Source: Chloroflexota bacterium
Lineage (GTDB): Bacteria > Chloroflexota > Anaerolineae > B4-G1
Length of the DNA: 8,830 bases
Direction of reading: 5' to 3'
Assembly: GCA_003648125.1 (NCBI GenBank)
Contig: QMOE01000063.1
Location: forward strand, 1-8,830
The position numbers and the translations under genes were made by a program. This document shows positions 1 through 5,388 of this stretch, in pieces (position 1 is the first letter of the stretch; the number at the start of each line of letters is the position of its first letter). The notes under the pieces are model-generated. The model searched no databases, was not told the origin of the DNA, and saw only the letters and a program-made list of their open reading frames with translations.

Positions 1-476
1 ATACTTACTGGCTTACCAGCACCTCTTGAGCTTTGCCCATGTATATCAACAAGATCGAAGACTATTCCGTCAGGTCCAAATCTGTTTAAAACGTCTAAAA
101 CGATATCAAGAATAATTTGCTGAACATTAGGGTTGACTAGACAGGCACCTGTAGTTTCTCCACCGTATTGATTGCGGCATGTAAGATGCCCCGCTTTAAT
201 CCCAGGCAAGGTGGGCATCAAAGACATATAAATCTGGGTCTCTGGGTATCTTTTGCGAATCTTTTGTACTTCTTTCTCCAAAGAATACTGTGACCACATA
301 CTGTTTTCTTTAGATGTGAATTTGGACTCAAATTGAGGTCCTCCCTCATCGTACATAGGTAAACAAATTATATCTGGTTTTTCAACCCCAGAACTTAGAC
401 AGAATAACTCAACTAGGTCCTCTATATTGAATAGTGCCAACAAAGATGCATCTGGTATGTCAAGAATCGCTTTCAT
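1..476 (-). CDS. TIM-barrel glycosidase-like protein, N-terminal 158 residues (cassette gene, runs off left edge)
   Basis: The minus strand is open from an ATG at 476-474 to the window edge, giving 158 codons without a stop. The start is well supported: AAGGAG lies 6 nt upstream (ATAAGGAGATTGAAATG). The segment has no signal peptide. Residues about 37-60 contain KPDIICLPMYDEGG. Around residues 122-150 the text NPNVQQIILDIVLDVLNRFG is followed by PDGIVFDLVDIHG. This resembles the 'NP.V...i.d...ev..ry.vDGI.fD' segment of glycosidase-like (beta/alpha)8 barrels (GHL / family-10-like glycosyl hydrolase superfamily), where the Asp after the GI-F strand lies in the active site. The assignment is from motif memory only, and the substrate is unknown. 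The gene is clearly more AT-rich than the plus-strand genes to the right. It sits directly after an attC-like site (548-677), as expected for the second cassette of an integron array. The C-terminal part is outside the window. Confidence 0.6.
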   Translation of the reverse strand, partial: MKAILDIPDASLLALFNIEDLVELFCLSSGVEKPDIICLPMYDEGGPQFESKFTSKENSMWSQYSLEKEVQKIRKRYPETQIYMSLMPTLPGIKAGHLTCRNQYGGETTGACLVNPNVQQIILDIVLDVLNRFGPDGIVFDLVDIHGQSSRGAGKPVS

Positions 477-547
477 TTCAATCTCCTTATTGCTAATTAG
501 TTTTGACTACGAGTTTAAGATGATCACAAACTATAACCGAACAAGCC

Positions 548-677
548 GCTCTAACGGTTGCGGTTCAGCCGCCGAGCGGATTCGGCGTGAGCAACTTGGG
601 CAGAAAACCCGCTGAAGGCGCGTGTGGCCGCCGATTTGCGCGCGCGTAGCGCGGTCGGCTGCAACCGCTGGTTGGGC
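548..677 (-). other. attC-like recombination site between two gene cassettes
   Basis: Read on the minus strand, the site opens with GCCCAAC (677-671), a perfect R'' box (RYYYAAC). It is followed by CAGCGGTTGCAGCCG. It closes with CGGCTGAACCGCAACCGTTAGAGC, whose GTTAGAG (555-549) is the R' box with one departure from GTTRRRY. GGTTG/CAACC and CAGCCG/CGGCTG pair to form the inner stem, leaving extra unpaired bases on one arm, as attC stems normally have. At 130 bp it is in the range of the longer attC sites such as VCRs. It begins 22 bp after the stop codon of the lipoprotein gene. When the cassette circularises, its own R' would be G plus TTGGGC from the cassette start at 1798, which is exactly complementary to the R'' here. 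That agreement is the strongest evidence. Confidence 0.72.
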
Positions 678-698
678 GGCTGTCTCGCAGACATAGCT

Positions 699-1757
699 CT
701 ACGGGATTTCAAGTACACCATCAGTAGAATAACAGGTTAATACAACCGTGTTGGTTACAATGCCCAATGAAGGGATTTCGGATTTATAGGAAACCGCGCT
801 CTCCAGCGATTCGTAAGGCAACAACGGTCGTGCAGATACAATATATGTCTCACCATCTTCTACGAACCCCTGAAAGGGAATCTGGCTGATCTCTTGATAA
901 ATCTTCATAGCCGTGTCGCCCTTCAGTAACAAACCGAATCCCCATTCCCGATTTGTGATGTCTGTCTCCTCTGCCATCTCAAACAACTCCTCTAGAGAGG
1001 GTGATCCGAGAGACCATATCGTTTCTGCCCTGTACGGGTAATCAGGAGAACATTTATGGATGGTGAAAGCAAGTTGTTCATACTGGTATGGTTGCAAATC
1101 AACAGGTTGATAATTGCTAAGTAGCGAGTATACGGCTCGCAGTGAGAATGGTACTTCAATGCTAGAATCGTCTATGACTTCCCATAATGCCTCTGCATAC
1201 ACTTGCCTTCGCTGCCAAGCGTTGACCTCAATGACAGTGGCTGACACAACTCCTAGAGGAAGCTCGTTTAGCTGTTCATAGTAGGGTGACATATCCAGGT
1301 CGAAGAAGCCTGTTTGATCAATTGTATTGAGCAATGCACATATCTCTTGACGTGACAGATGGCGCTCTTGGAACCCCGTGTCACTTTGAATAACCAGTCT
1401 ACCATCCGAATAGAGAATCAAAGCTGCTGTGCGGCTCACCCCGAAAGGTGCAGGATCCTCGACAAGCGTCATAAATTCGAGTATGACAGGTCCTACTTCC
1501 CAAGTTCGCGTAAGAGGTAACATAACAAGAGTCGGTGTTACCACAACCGCTGAAGCAGGCGTGGGACAAGGTGTGTGAGTCAGAGGTATCGGAATTGGTG
1601 TCCAGGAAGCAAGAGTTGGCTTGGGCATCTTTGTTGGCTGAGCAATTGGTGTAAGTATAGTGGTTGTTTGGGTAGTCACCTCCAAACTATGTATTGGGAT
1701 ACTGCTGCAAGCGACGAGCAAAAAGCTCATCAAGGCTAGAAAAGGGCACTGTCTCAT
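699..1757 (-). CDS. Lipoprotein of unknown function, integron cassette gene
   Basis: This is a 352-residue protein starting at ATG 1757-1755. The upstream frame is open to 1853, but that extension would cross the cassette/attI junction and hide the signal peptide, so I chose the internal Met. MRQCPFLALMSFLLVAC is a lipoprotein signal peptide ending in a lipobox (LLVAC), so Cys17 should be lipidated and the protein anchored to the membrane surface. Residues about 36-75 form a Thr/Pro-rich linker (TPIPIPLTHTPCPTPA), a style common in exported Chloroflexota proteins. The remainder, about 270 residues, is a mixed alpha/beta globular region that I do not recognise, with the phrase LILYSDGRLVIQSD. 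An AAAGG lies 9 nt before the ATG. The gene fills a cassette bounded by the attI-like core (1793-1799) and the attC at 548-677, with 41 nt from cassette edge to start. The ORF is certain enough; the function is unknown. Confidence 0.75.
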   Translation of the reverse strand: MRQCPFLALMSFLLVACSSIPIHSLEVTTQTTTILTPIAQPTKMPKPTLASWTPIPIPLTHTPCPTPASAVVVTPTLVMLPLTRTWEVGPVILEFMTLVEDPAPFGVSRTAALILYSDGRLVIQSDTGFQERHLSRQEICALLNTIDQTGFFDLDMSPYYEQLNELPLGVVSATVIEVNAWQRRQVYAEALWEVIDDSSIEVPFSLRAVYSLLSNYQPVDLQPYQYEQLAFTIHKCSPDYPYRAETIWSLGSPSLEELFEMAEETDITNREWGFGLLLKGDTAMKIYQEISQIPFQGFVEDGETYIVSARPLLPYESLESAVSYKSEIPSLGIVTNTVVLTCYSTDGVLEIP

Positions 1758-1792
1758 TGCATCGGCCTTTTGCCTTCCGTGACTGTTGAGCC

Positions 1793-1810
1793 GCCCAACT
1801 ATGTTTATCC
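1793..1810 (-). other. attI-like core site / cassette insertion point
   Basis: On the minus strand this reads GGATAAAC-ATA-GTTGGGC. GTTGGGC (1799-1793) is a perfect GTTRRRY core, with recombination expected between G (1799) and T (1798). GGATAAAC (1810-1803) would be the opposing L box. The arrangement resembles the class 1 attI core (CCTAAAACAAAGTTAGGC, quoted from memory). The site lies between the integrase promoter and the first cassette, as attI does in known integrons. The simple-site call rests on position and motif; no recombination data are available. Confidence 0.62.
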
Positions 1811-1953
1811 GAACAATTGTCCCCTCTATTCCCTTGCTCGACACTTTATACAACTTTTTCCTTGCATAAAACCTCCCCTGCTCATTTTATACCGCCCTTT
1901 GGCCGCATATCGCTCCCTCCACGCTTTTATACTGCCTCGAATCCGCATAAAAC
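1803..1953. repeat. Periodic array of TTTATAC / GCATAAA half-sites in the attI region
   Basis: TTTATAC occurs at 1845-1851, 1886-1892 and 1926-1932, with the variant TTTATCC at 1804-1810, so the spacing is 41, 41 and 40 bp. The opposite orientation, GCATAAAA, GCATAT and GCATAAAA, starts at 1864, 1904 and 1945 (spacing 40 and 41). Each unit is thus an imperfect inverted pair TTTTATRC-N11/12-GYATAAAA. The first half-site coincides with the L box of the attI core, and the last ends 2 bp before the -35 of the integrase promoter. They are likely binding sites for one of the integrases or another regulator. On the minus strand each TTTATAC is GTATAAA, so these may also serve as -10 elements of a cassette promoter, but no good -35 partner is seen. 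Confidence 0.65.
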
Positions 1954-1955
1954 AC

Positions 1956-1984
1956 TTGCAATAATCACATAGATGTGGTAAAAT
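1956..1984 (+). promoter_or_regulatory. Predicted integrase promoter (Pint), sigma-70 type
   Basis: A -35 of TTGCAA (1956-1961, 4/6 to consensus) and a -10 of TAAAAT (1979-1984, 5/6) are separated by exactly 17 bp. Transcription should begin near 1991, leaving a leader of about 87 nt before the first integrase. The -35 directly follows the last half-site of the attI repeat array, so a protein bound there could block the promoter. Confidence 0.6.
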
Positions 1985-1989
1985 ACACT

Positions 1990-2003
1990 AGAACGTTTGT
2001 TCT
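1990..2003 (+). promoter_or_regulatory. LexA-type (SOS) operator candidate
   Basis: AGAACGTTTGTTCT is a palindrome with perfect 5-bp arms around 4 bp. It contains GAAC-N4-GTTC, the core of the Gram-positive-type LexA box (CGAACRNRYGTTYG-like). It lies 5 bp downstream of the -10, over the expected transcription start, where repressor binding would block the promoter. Known integron integrase promoters in Proteobacteria are LexA-repressed, so the position fits. Whether LexA of this organism uses this motif is not shown. Confidence 0.6.
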
Positions 2004-2077
2004 TTACCCTTGGCACTTGCAAACCTGTCGTAGTATACACCCATATTTTGGGGCGCGCAACTTGCCCAGGAGCCGAA

Positions 2078-3070
2078 ATGAGCAACCAACCTAAAAAACT
2101 GCTCGACCAGGTCCGCGACGCCATTCGCGAAAAACAATACTCCATCCGCACCGAGCGCGCCTACGCCAATTGGATCAAACGCTACATCCTCTTCCACCAC
2201 AAACGCCACCCCAGAGCAATGGGCGCACCCGAAATCGCCGCCTTCCTCACCCACCTGGCCGTGGATAAAAACGTCGCCGCCTCTACCCAGAACCAGGCCC
2301 TTAGCGCCCTTCTCTTCCTCTACCGCCACGTGCTCAAGATTGACCTGCCCCCCGTCGTTGCCATCAGAGCCAAAAAAAACCACCACCTGCCCACTATCTT
2401 CACCAAAGAAGAAGCCATCACACTCATCGCCGCCCTCACCGGCGACAACCGGCTGATCGCCAAACTCATCTTTGGCTCCGGCCTGAGATTGATCGAGTGC
2501 CTTCGCCTCCGCGTCCAAGACCTCGATTTTGACTATCGCCAGATCAGCGTCCGCGACGACACGGGACAAATAGCCCGCCTGACCATACTCCCCGAAAGCC
2601 TCGTCCTCCCCCTCCAGGAACACCTGCGTCGTGTCCACATGATTTACCAACGCGACCTGGAAACAGGCCACGGCGACGTCTATCTTCCCCCCGCTGCCGC
2701 ACAAAAATATCCCACCGCCGCCCAGGATTGGGACTGGCAATACCTCTTTCCCGCCCGCAGCCTTTCGCGTGACCCCCGCGCCCTCCCCTCGCCCTCTGGG
2801 AAAGCGACTGGTGAGGACCTGCTCCGCCGCCACCACCTGGGCGAAAGCGGCCCCCAAAGAGCTATCAGAAAGGCGGCCCAACTGGCCGGCATCCCCAAAC
2901 CCATCACCTGCATCACCCTCCGCCACTCCTTTGCCGTCCACCTCCTCGAATCCGGCTACGACGTCCGCACCGTCCAAGAACTCGTCGGCCACAAAGACCT
3001 CAGAACCACCATGATCTACACCAACTTTGTCAACCGGGGCCCCCTGGGCGTGCGCAGCCCCCTGGACTGA
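2078..3070 (+). CDS. Integron-type tyrosine integrase, catalytically depleted (first of tandem pair)
   Basis: This 330-residue protein is a member of the IntI family. The start is ATG 2078 with AGGAG 5 nt upstream; the frame is open further upstream but has no ribosome site there. Residues 1-90 are the SAM-like core-binding domain ([20 protein letters not shown]). Residues 105-330 are the catalytic domain with the IntI-specific extra segment (about 193-224, with [20 protein letters not shown]). R137 (GSGLR), R282, H305 and nucleophile Y314 (MIYT) are present. The beta-hairpin that reads GKGMKDR in the neighbour is DTGQIAR here, so the catalytic Lys is I165, and the HxxR His is I279 (CITLRH). 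An 11-residue insertion (about 235-247) interrupts the region before LLRR. The frame is intact and the gene keeps the family C-terminal VRSPLD. It could be a decaying copy, or an accessory or regulatory partner of the following active integrase, with which it is co-transcribed. Confidence 0.88.
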   Translation: MSNQPKKLLDQVRDAIREKQYSIRTERAYANWIKRYILFHHKRHPRAMGAPEIAAFLTHLAVDKNVAASTQNQALSALLFLYRHVLKIDLPPVVAIRAKKNHHLPTIFTKEEAITLIAALTGDNRLIAKLIFGSGLRLIECLRLRVQDLDFDYRQISVRDDTGQIARLTILPESLVLPLQEHLRRVHMIYQRDLETGHGDVYLPPAAAQKYPTAAQDWDWQYLFPARSLSRDPRALPSPSGKATGEDLLRRHHLGESGPQRAIRKAAQLAGIPKPITCITLRHSFAVHLLESGYDVRTVQELVGHKDLRTTMIYTNFVNRGPLGVRSPLD

Positions 3071-3082
3071 TTGGAGAATCAA

Positions 3083-4054
3083 ATGAACCAACCTGCCTCC
3101 CCACTGCTCCGTGAACTTGCCCGCGCACTGCACGACGTCATCCGCGTCAAACACTACTCCCCTCGCACCGAACGAGTCTACCTGGGCTGGATCGAGCGCT
3201 ACATCCTCTTTCACCGTGGACGCCACCCCAGAGACATGGGCGCCGCCCAAGTCGAGACTTTCCTCACCCACTTGGTCGTGAACGAAAACGCCGCCGCCGC
3301 CACCCAGAACCAGGCATTCTTCGCCCTGCTGTTCCTCTACCGCCACATACTCGAACGAGACCTGGGGCCTGTTGACCCCATCCGCTCCCAGAGACCCGCT
3401 CGCCTGCCCGTCGTCCTCACCAAAGAAGAAACCCATCGCCTCATCGAACTCCTGACCGGGACACACAAACTCGCGGCCCAACTACTCTACGGCAGCGGCC
3501 TCCGATTGAGCGAATGCCTCACCCTGCGCGTCAAAGACCTCGACTTTGCCCGTCTTCAGATCACCGTCCACGATGGCAAAGGCATGAAAGACCGCCTCAC
3601 CCTCCTACCCCGCGCCATCATCCCGGCCCTCCAGGAACACCTGTGCCGCGTTAAACAGATACACCTGGACGATTTGCGCCGGGGATATGGCAAAGTCACA
3701 CTCCCCTTTGCCCTGGAACACAAATATCTCTCCGCTGGCCGGGAATGGGCCTGGCAGTACATCTTCCCCGCCCCCGCCCTCACCCCCGACCCGCGCACCA
3801 ACCTGCTCCGTCGTTCCCACCTTGACCCGCGCGCCCTGCAACAGGCCGTCAAACGGGCCGCCCACCGGGCCGGCATCGAAAAGCGCGTCACCTGCCACAC
3901 CTTCCGCCACTCCTTCGCCACCCACCTCCTCCAAAACGGCTACGACATCCACGCCGTCCAGTCACTCCTCGGCCACAAGAGCGTCCGCACCACCATGATC
4001 TACACCCACGTCCTCAAGCGCGGCCCCCTCGCCGTCCGCAGCCCCCTGGACTAG
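3083..4054 (+). CDS. intI: Integron integrase IntI (complete catalytic set)
   Basis: This 323-residue site-specific tyrosine recombinase would catalyse attI x attC exchange and so insert or excise the cassettes to the left. The start is ATG 3083 with GGAG 6 nt before it; an in-frame TTG at 3071 is less likely. The N-terminal core-binding domain (about 8-95, [20 protein letters not shown]) is followed by the catalytic domain, with R141 (GSGLRLSEC), K169 (GKGMKDR), H272 and R275 (HTFRHSF), H298 (LLGHKS) and Y307 (MIYTHV). The IntI-specific insertion is present at about 193-228 ([19 protein letters not shown] ... WAWQY), which separates it from XerC/XerD and phage integrases. It ends with AVRSPLD, as other IntI proteins do near their C-termini. 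It begins 12 nt after the stop of the first integrase, indicating one operon under the promoter at 1956-1984. Confidence 0.93.
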   Translation: MNQPASPLLRELARALHDVIRVKHYSPRTERVYLGWIERYILFHRGRHPRDMGAAQVETFLTHLVVNENAAAATQNQAFFALLFLYRHILERDLGPVDPIRSQRPARLPVVLTKEETHRLIELLTGTHKLAAQLLYGSGLRLSECLTLRVKDLDFARLQITVHDGKGMKDRLTLLPRAIIPALQEHLCRVKQIHLDDLRRGYGKVTLPFALEHKYLSAGREWAWQYIFPAPALTPDPRTNLLRRSHLDPRALQQAVKRAAHRAGIEKRVTCHTFRHSFATHLLQNGYDIHAVQSLLGHKSVRTTMIYTHVLKRGPLAVRSPLD

Positions 4055-4065
4055 GGGTATCATCT

Positions 4066-4275
4066 CAATAATCCGGGGCAAGTTGTAGCGCAATTTGGCA
4101 AATTGCGTTTTGTCATTGCGAGCCGCCGCAGCCGGCGAAGCACCGCCACGCCTGCCACGAGTACTCGCAGTGGAGTACTCGCGGTGGCAATCTCCTGTGA
4201 TGCTATTTGGGGATTGCTTCGGGCAAAAGGCGCCCTCGCAATGACGAGACTTGGATATCTTGCCCCGAAATATTG
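4066..4275. repeat. Nested inverted-repeat element (MITE/REP-like)
   Basis: The outer arms CAATAATCCGGGGCAAG (4066-4082) and CTTGCCCCGAAATATTG (4259-4275) are inverted copies matching at 15 of 17 bases. Inside, GTCATTGCGAG (4112-4122) and CTCGCAATGAC (4235-4245) are perfect 11-bp terminal inverted repeats around 112 bp. That 112 bp includes a further small palindrome (CGAGTACTCG, 4148-4157) and the phrase GGCAATCTCCTG. The GTCATTGCGAG...CTCGCAATGAC pattern is a familiar non-coding interspersed repeat in several phyla. It fills the gap between the integron and the glycosylation operon and encodes no protein that I can support. Confidence 0.6.
4089..4111 (+). terminator. Possible rho-independent terminator of the integrase operon
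   Basis: CGCAATTT-GGC-AAATTGCG forms a perfect 8-bp stem with a 3-nt loop and is followed by TTTT. It lies 35 bp after the stop of the second integrase. The stem is AT-rich and the T tract short, so termination may be weak. The hairpin may also belong to the repeat element that starts at 4112. Confidence 0.45.
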
Positions 4276-4352
4276 AAAAGATACGACTAGGGGGTGATAT
4301 GAAGAAACACCAGTCTTGCTGGCAGGCGATCCATCGGGAGCGGGTGGAGCAA

Positions 4353-4381
4353 TTGCTAGACTAGCCTCCCAATGGTATAAT
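4353..4381 (+). promoter_or_regulatory. Extended -10 promoter of the glycosylation operon
   Basis: TTGCTA (4353-4358) lies 17 bp before a perfect TATAAT (4376-4381), which is preceded by TG-N (TGGTATAAT), an extended -10. Transcription should start at about 4388-4390, essentially at the ATG of the next gene (4390), implying a leaderless or near-leaderless mRNA. No ribosome-binding sequence exists before that ATG. Confidence 0.65.
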
Positions 4382-4389
4382 CTTTCCCT

Positions 4390-5388
4390 ATGAAACGACA
4401 ATGGAAACTATGGCTTGGATTGATCATCAGCGCGGCGGCGCTGATCTTGGCGCTGCAGGGTGTTGACCTGCGCCGCATGGCAGAATCGCTGGCTCAAGCG
4501 GAATATCTCTATCTTGTCCCGGCCACTGCGGGGATCGTGGGCTTTTTGTTCACCCGCTCCGTCCGCTGGCGACTGCTGCTGGGGTCGAGAGTGCGCCTCT
4601 CCCGCTGCTTTTGGATTACAAACATCGGCTACCTGGCGAGCAACCTGCTCCCCTTCCGCCTGGGCGATCCGGCCCGAGCGGTGGTGATTGCGCGAGGTGG
4701 CGAAATATCCACTGCCGCCGCCCTCTCCACAGTCGTCGTTGAGCGCGTGCTGGACATGTTGATGGTGGTACTACTCCTGGCCGGCGTGGCCCCTTTTGTG
4801 AGCGAGACCGGCAGCGCGGTGACAGCCGGCCTGATTGGCGGAGGCGCGGCCCTGGCCGCCTCCGCCCTGTTGCTCCTCCTGGCCTTGCGCCCCGATTGGG
4901 GACGGCGGGCCGTGCGGCGCGTGCTGGGCTGGATTCCCCGCCTGGATGGAGAGCGCTGGGCGCTGGCGCTGGATGGTCTGTTCGATGGCCTCGCCCCCCT
5001 GCGCTCCGGGCGGCGCGCGTTGGCCCTGCTGGCCTGGTCAGTGGTGACTTGGACTTTTGTGATCGCTTACTACTGGGCCTTGCTGCGCGCTTTTCTGCCC
5101 CAACCCCCGGCCCTGGCCGCCCCCTTCCTCGTCTGCGTGATGGGGCTGGGGATGGCAATCCCTTCCTCGCCCGGCGCGATGGGCGTCTTTCACGCCGTCG
5201 CCCGCTACGGACTGACGATCCCCTTTGGCGTGCCGGTGAATCAGGCAATCACTATCGCTTTCGCCATGCACACCTTTCAATACATATTGGGCTGTTTGTT
5301 AGGGCTGATTGGACTGGGGCGGGAGAGCCTCTCGCTGGGCTGGCTGCAAACTCAAATCACTGTTGAAAACTCTGAGGAGACCAAATGA
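4390..5388 (+). CDS. UPF0104 / lysylphosphatidylglycerol-synthase transmembrane-family protein
   Basis: This is a 332-residue integral membrane protein with about seven to eight hydrophobic segments (about 7-24, 41-58, 112-133, 141-165, 212-235, 240-262, 284-310). Family signatures are NLLPFRLGDPARA (about 85-97), VVERVLD (about 116-122) and IPSSPGAMGVFHAV (about 256-270). These match the PF03706 family, which includes AglD-type archaeal proteins and the N-terminal flippase part of MprF. There is no C-terminal MprF synthase domain. In clusters with sugar-nucleotide enzymes and glycosyltransferases, such proteins are thought to act in lipid or polyprenol-linked sugar handling; the substrate is not known. 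The ATG follows an extended -10 promoter directly. Its stop codon overlaps the start of the epimerase gene (ATGA), so the two are probably translationally coupled. Confidence 0.85.
   Translation: MKRQWKLWLGLIISAAALILALQGVDLRRMAESLAQAEYLYLVPATAGIVGFLFTRSVRWRLLLGSRVRLSRCFWITNIGYLASNLLPFRLGDPARAVVIARGGEISTAAALSTVVVERVLDMLMVVLLLAGVAPFVSETGSAVTAGLIGGGAALAASALLLLLALRPDWGRRAVRRVLGWIPRLDGERWALALDGLFDGLAPLRSGRRALALLAWSVVTWTFVIAYYWALLRAFLPQPPALAAPFLVCVMGLGMAIPSSPGAMGVFHAVARYGLTIPFGVPVNQAITIAFAMHTFQYILGCLLGLIGLGRESLSLGWLQTQITVENSEETK

Noticed and set aside
427..615. 62-codon plus-strand frame
   Set aside because: It overlaps the start of the minus-strand cassette gene and the attC palindrome and has no recognisable protein features.
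1758..1853. N-terminal extension of the lipoprotein gene (32 further residues)
   Set aside because: It crosses the cassette/attI junction and would place a lipoprotein signal peptide internally; the ATG at 1757 gives a normal signal peptide.
1840..1955. Possible replication origin or plasmid iterons because of regular AT-rich repeats
   Set aside because: There is no replication initiator gene nearby, and the location between the attI core and the integrase promoter fits a recombination or regulatory role better.
1997..2077. Upstream start for the first integrase
   Set aside because: The non-ATG start lies within the LexA-like box and has no ribosome site; ATG 2078 has AGGAG at good spacing and gives the usual IntI length.
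1988..3481. A 497-codon open frame on the minus strand across both integrase genes
   Set aside because: It is antisense to two well-supported integrases, has a repetitive Gly/Val/Asp-rich composition typical of a GC-rich shadow frame, and would also cover the integrase promoter region.
4299..4364. 21-codon plus-strand frame (MKKHQSCWQAIHRERVEQLLD) with GGGGG upstream
   Set aside because: It is too short to judge, with no homologue known to me, and its 3' end overlaps the -35 of the next promoter; it could be chance.
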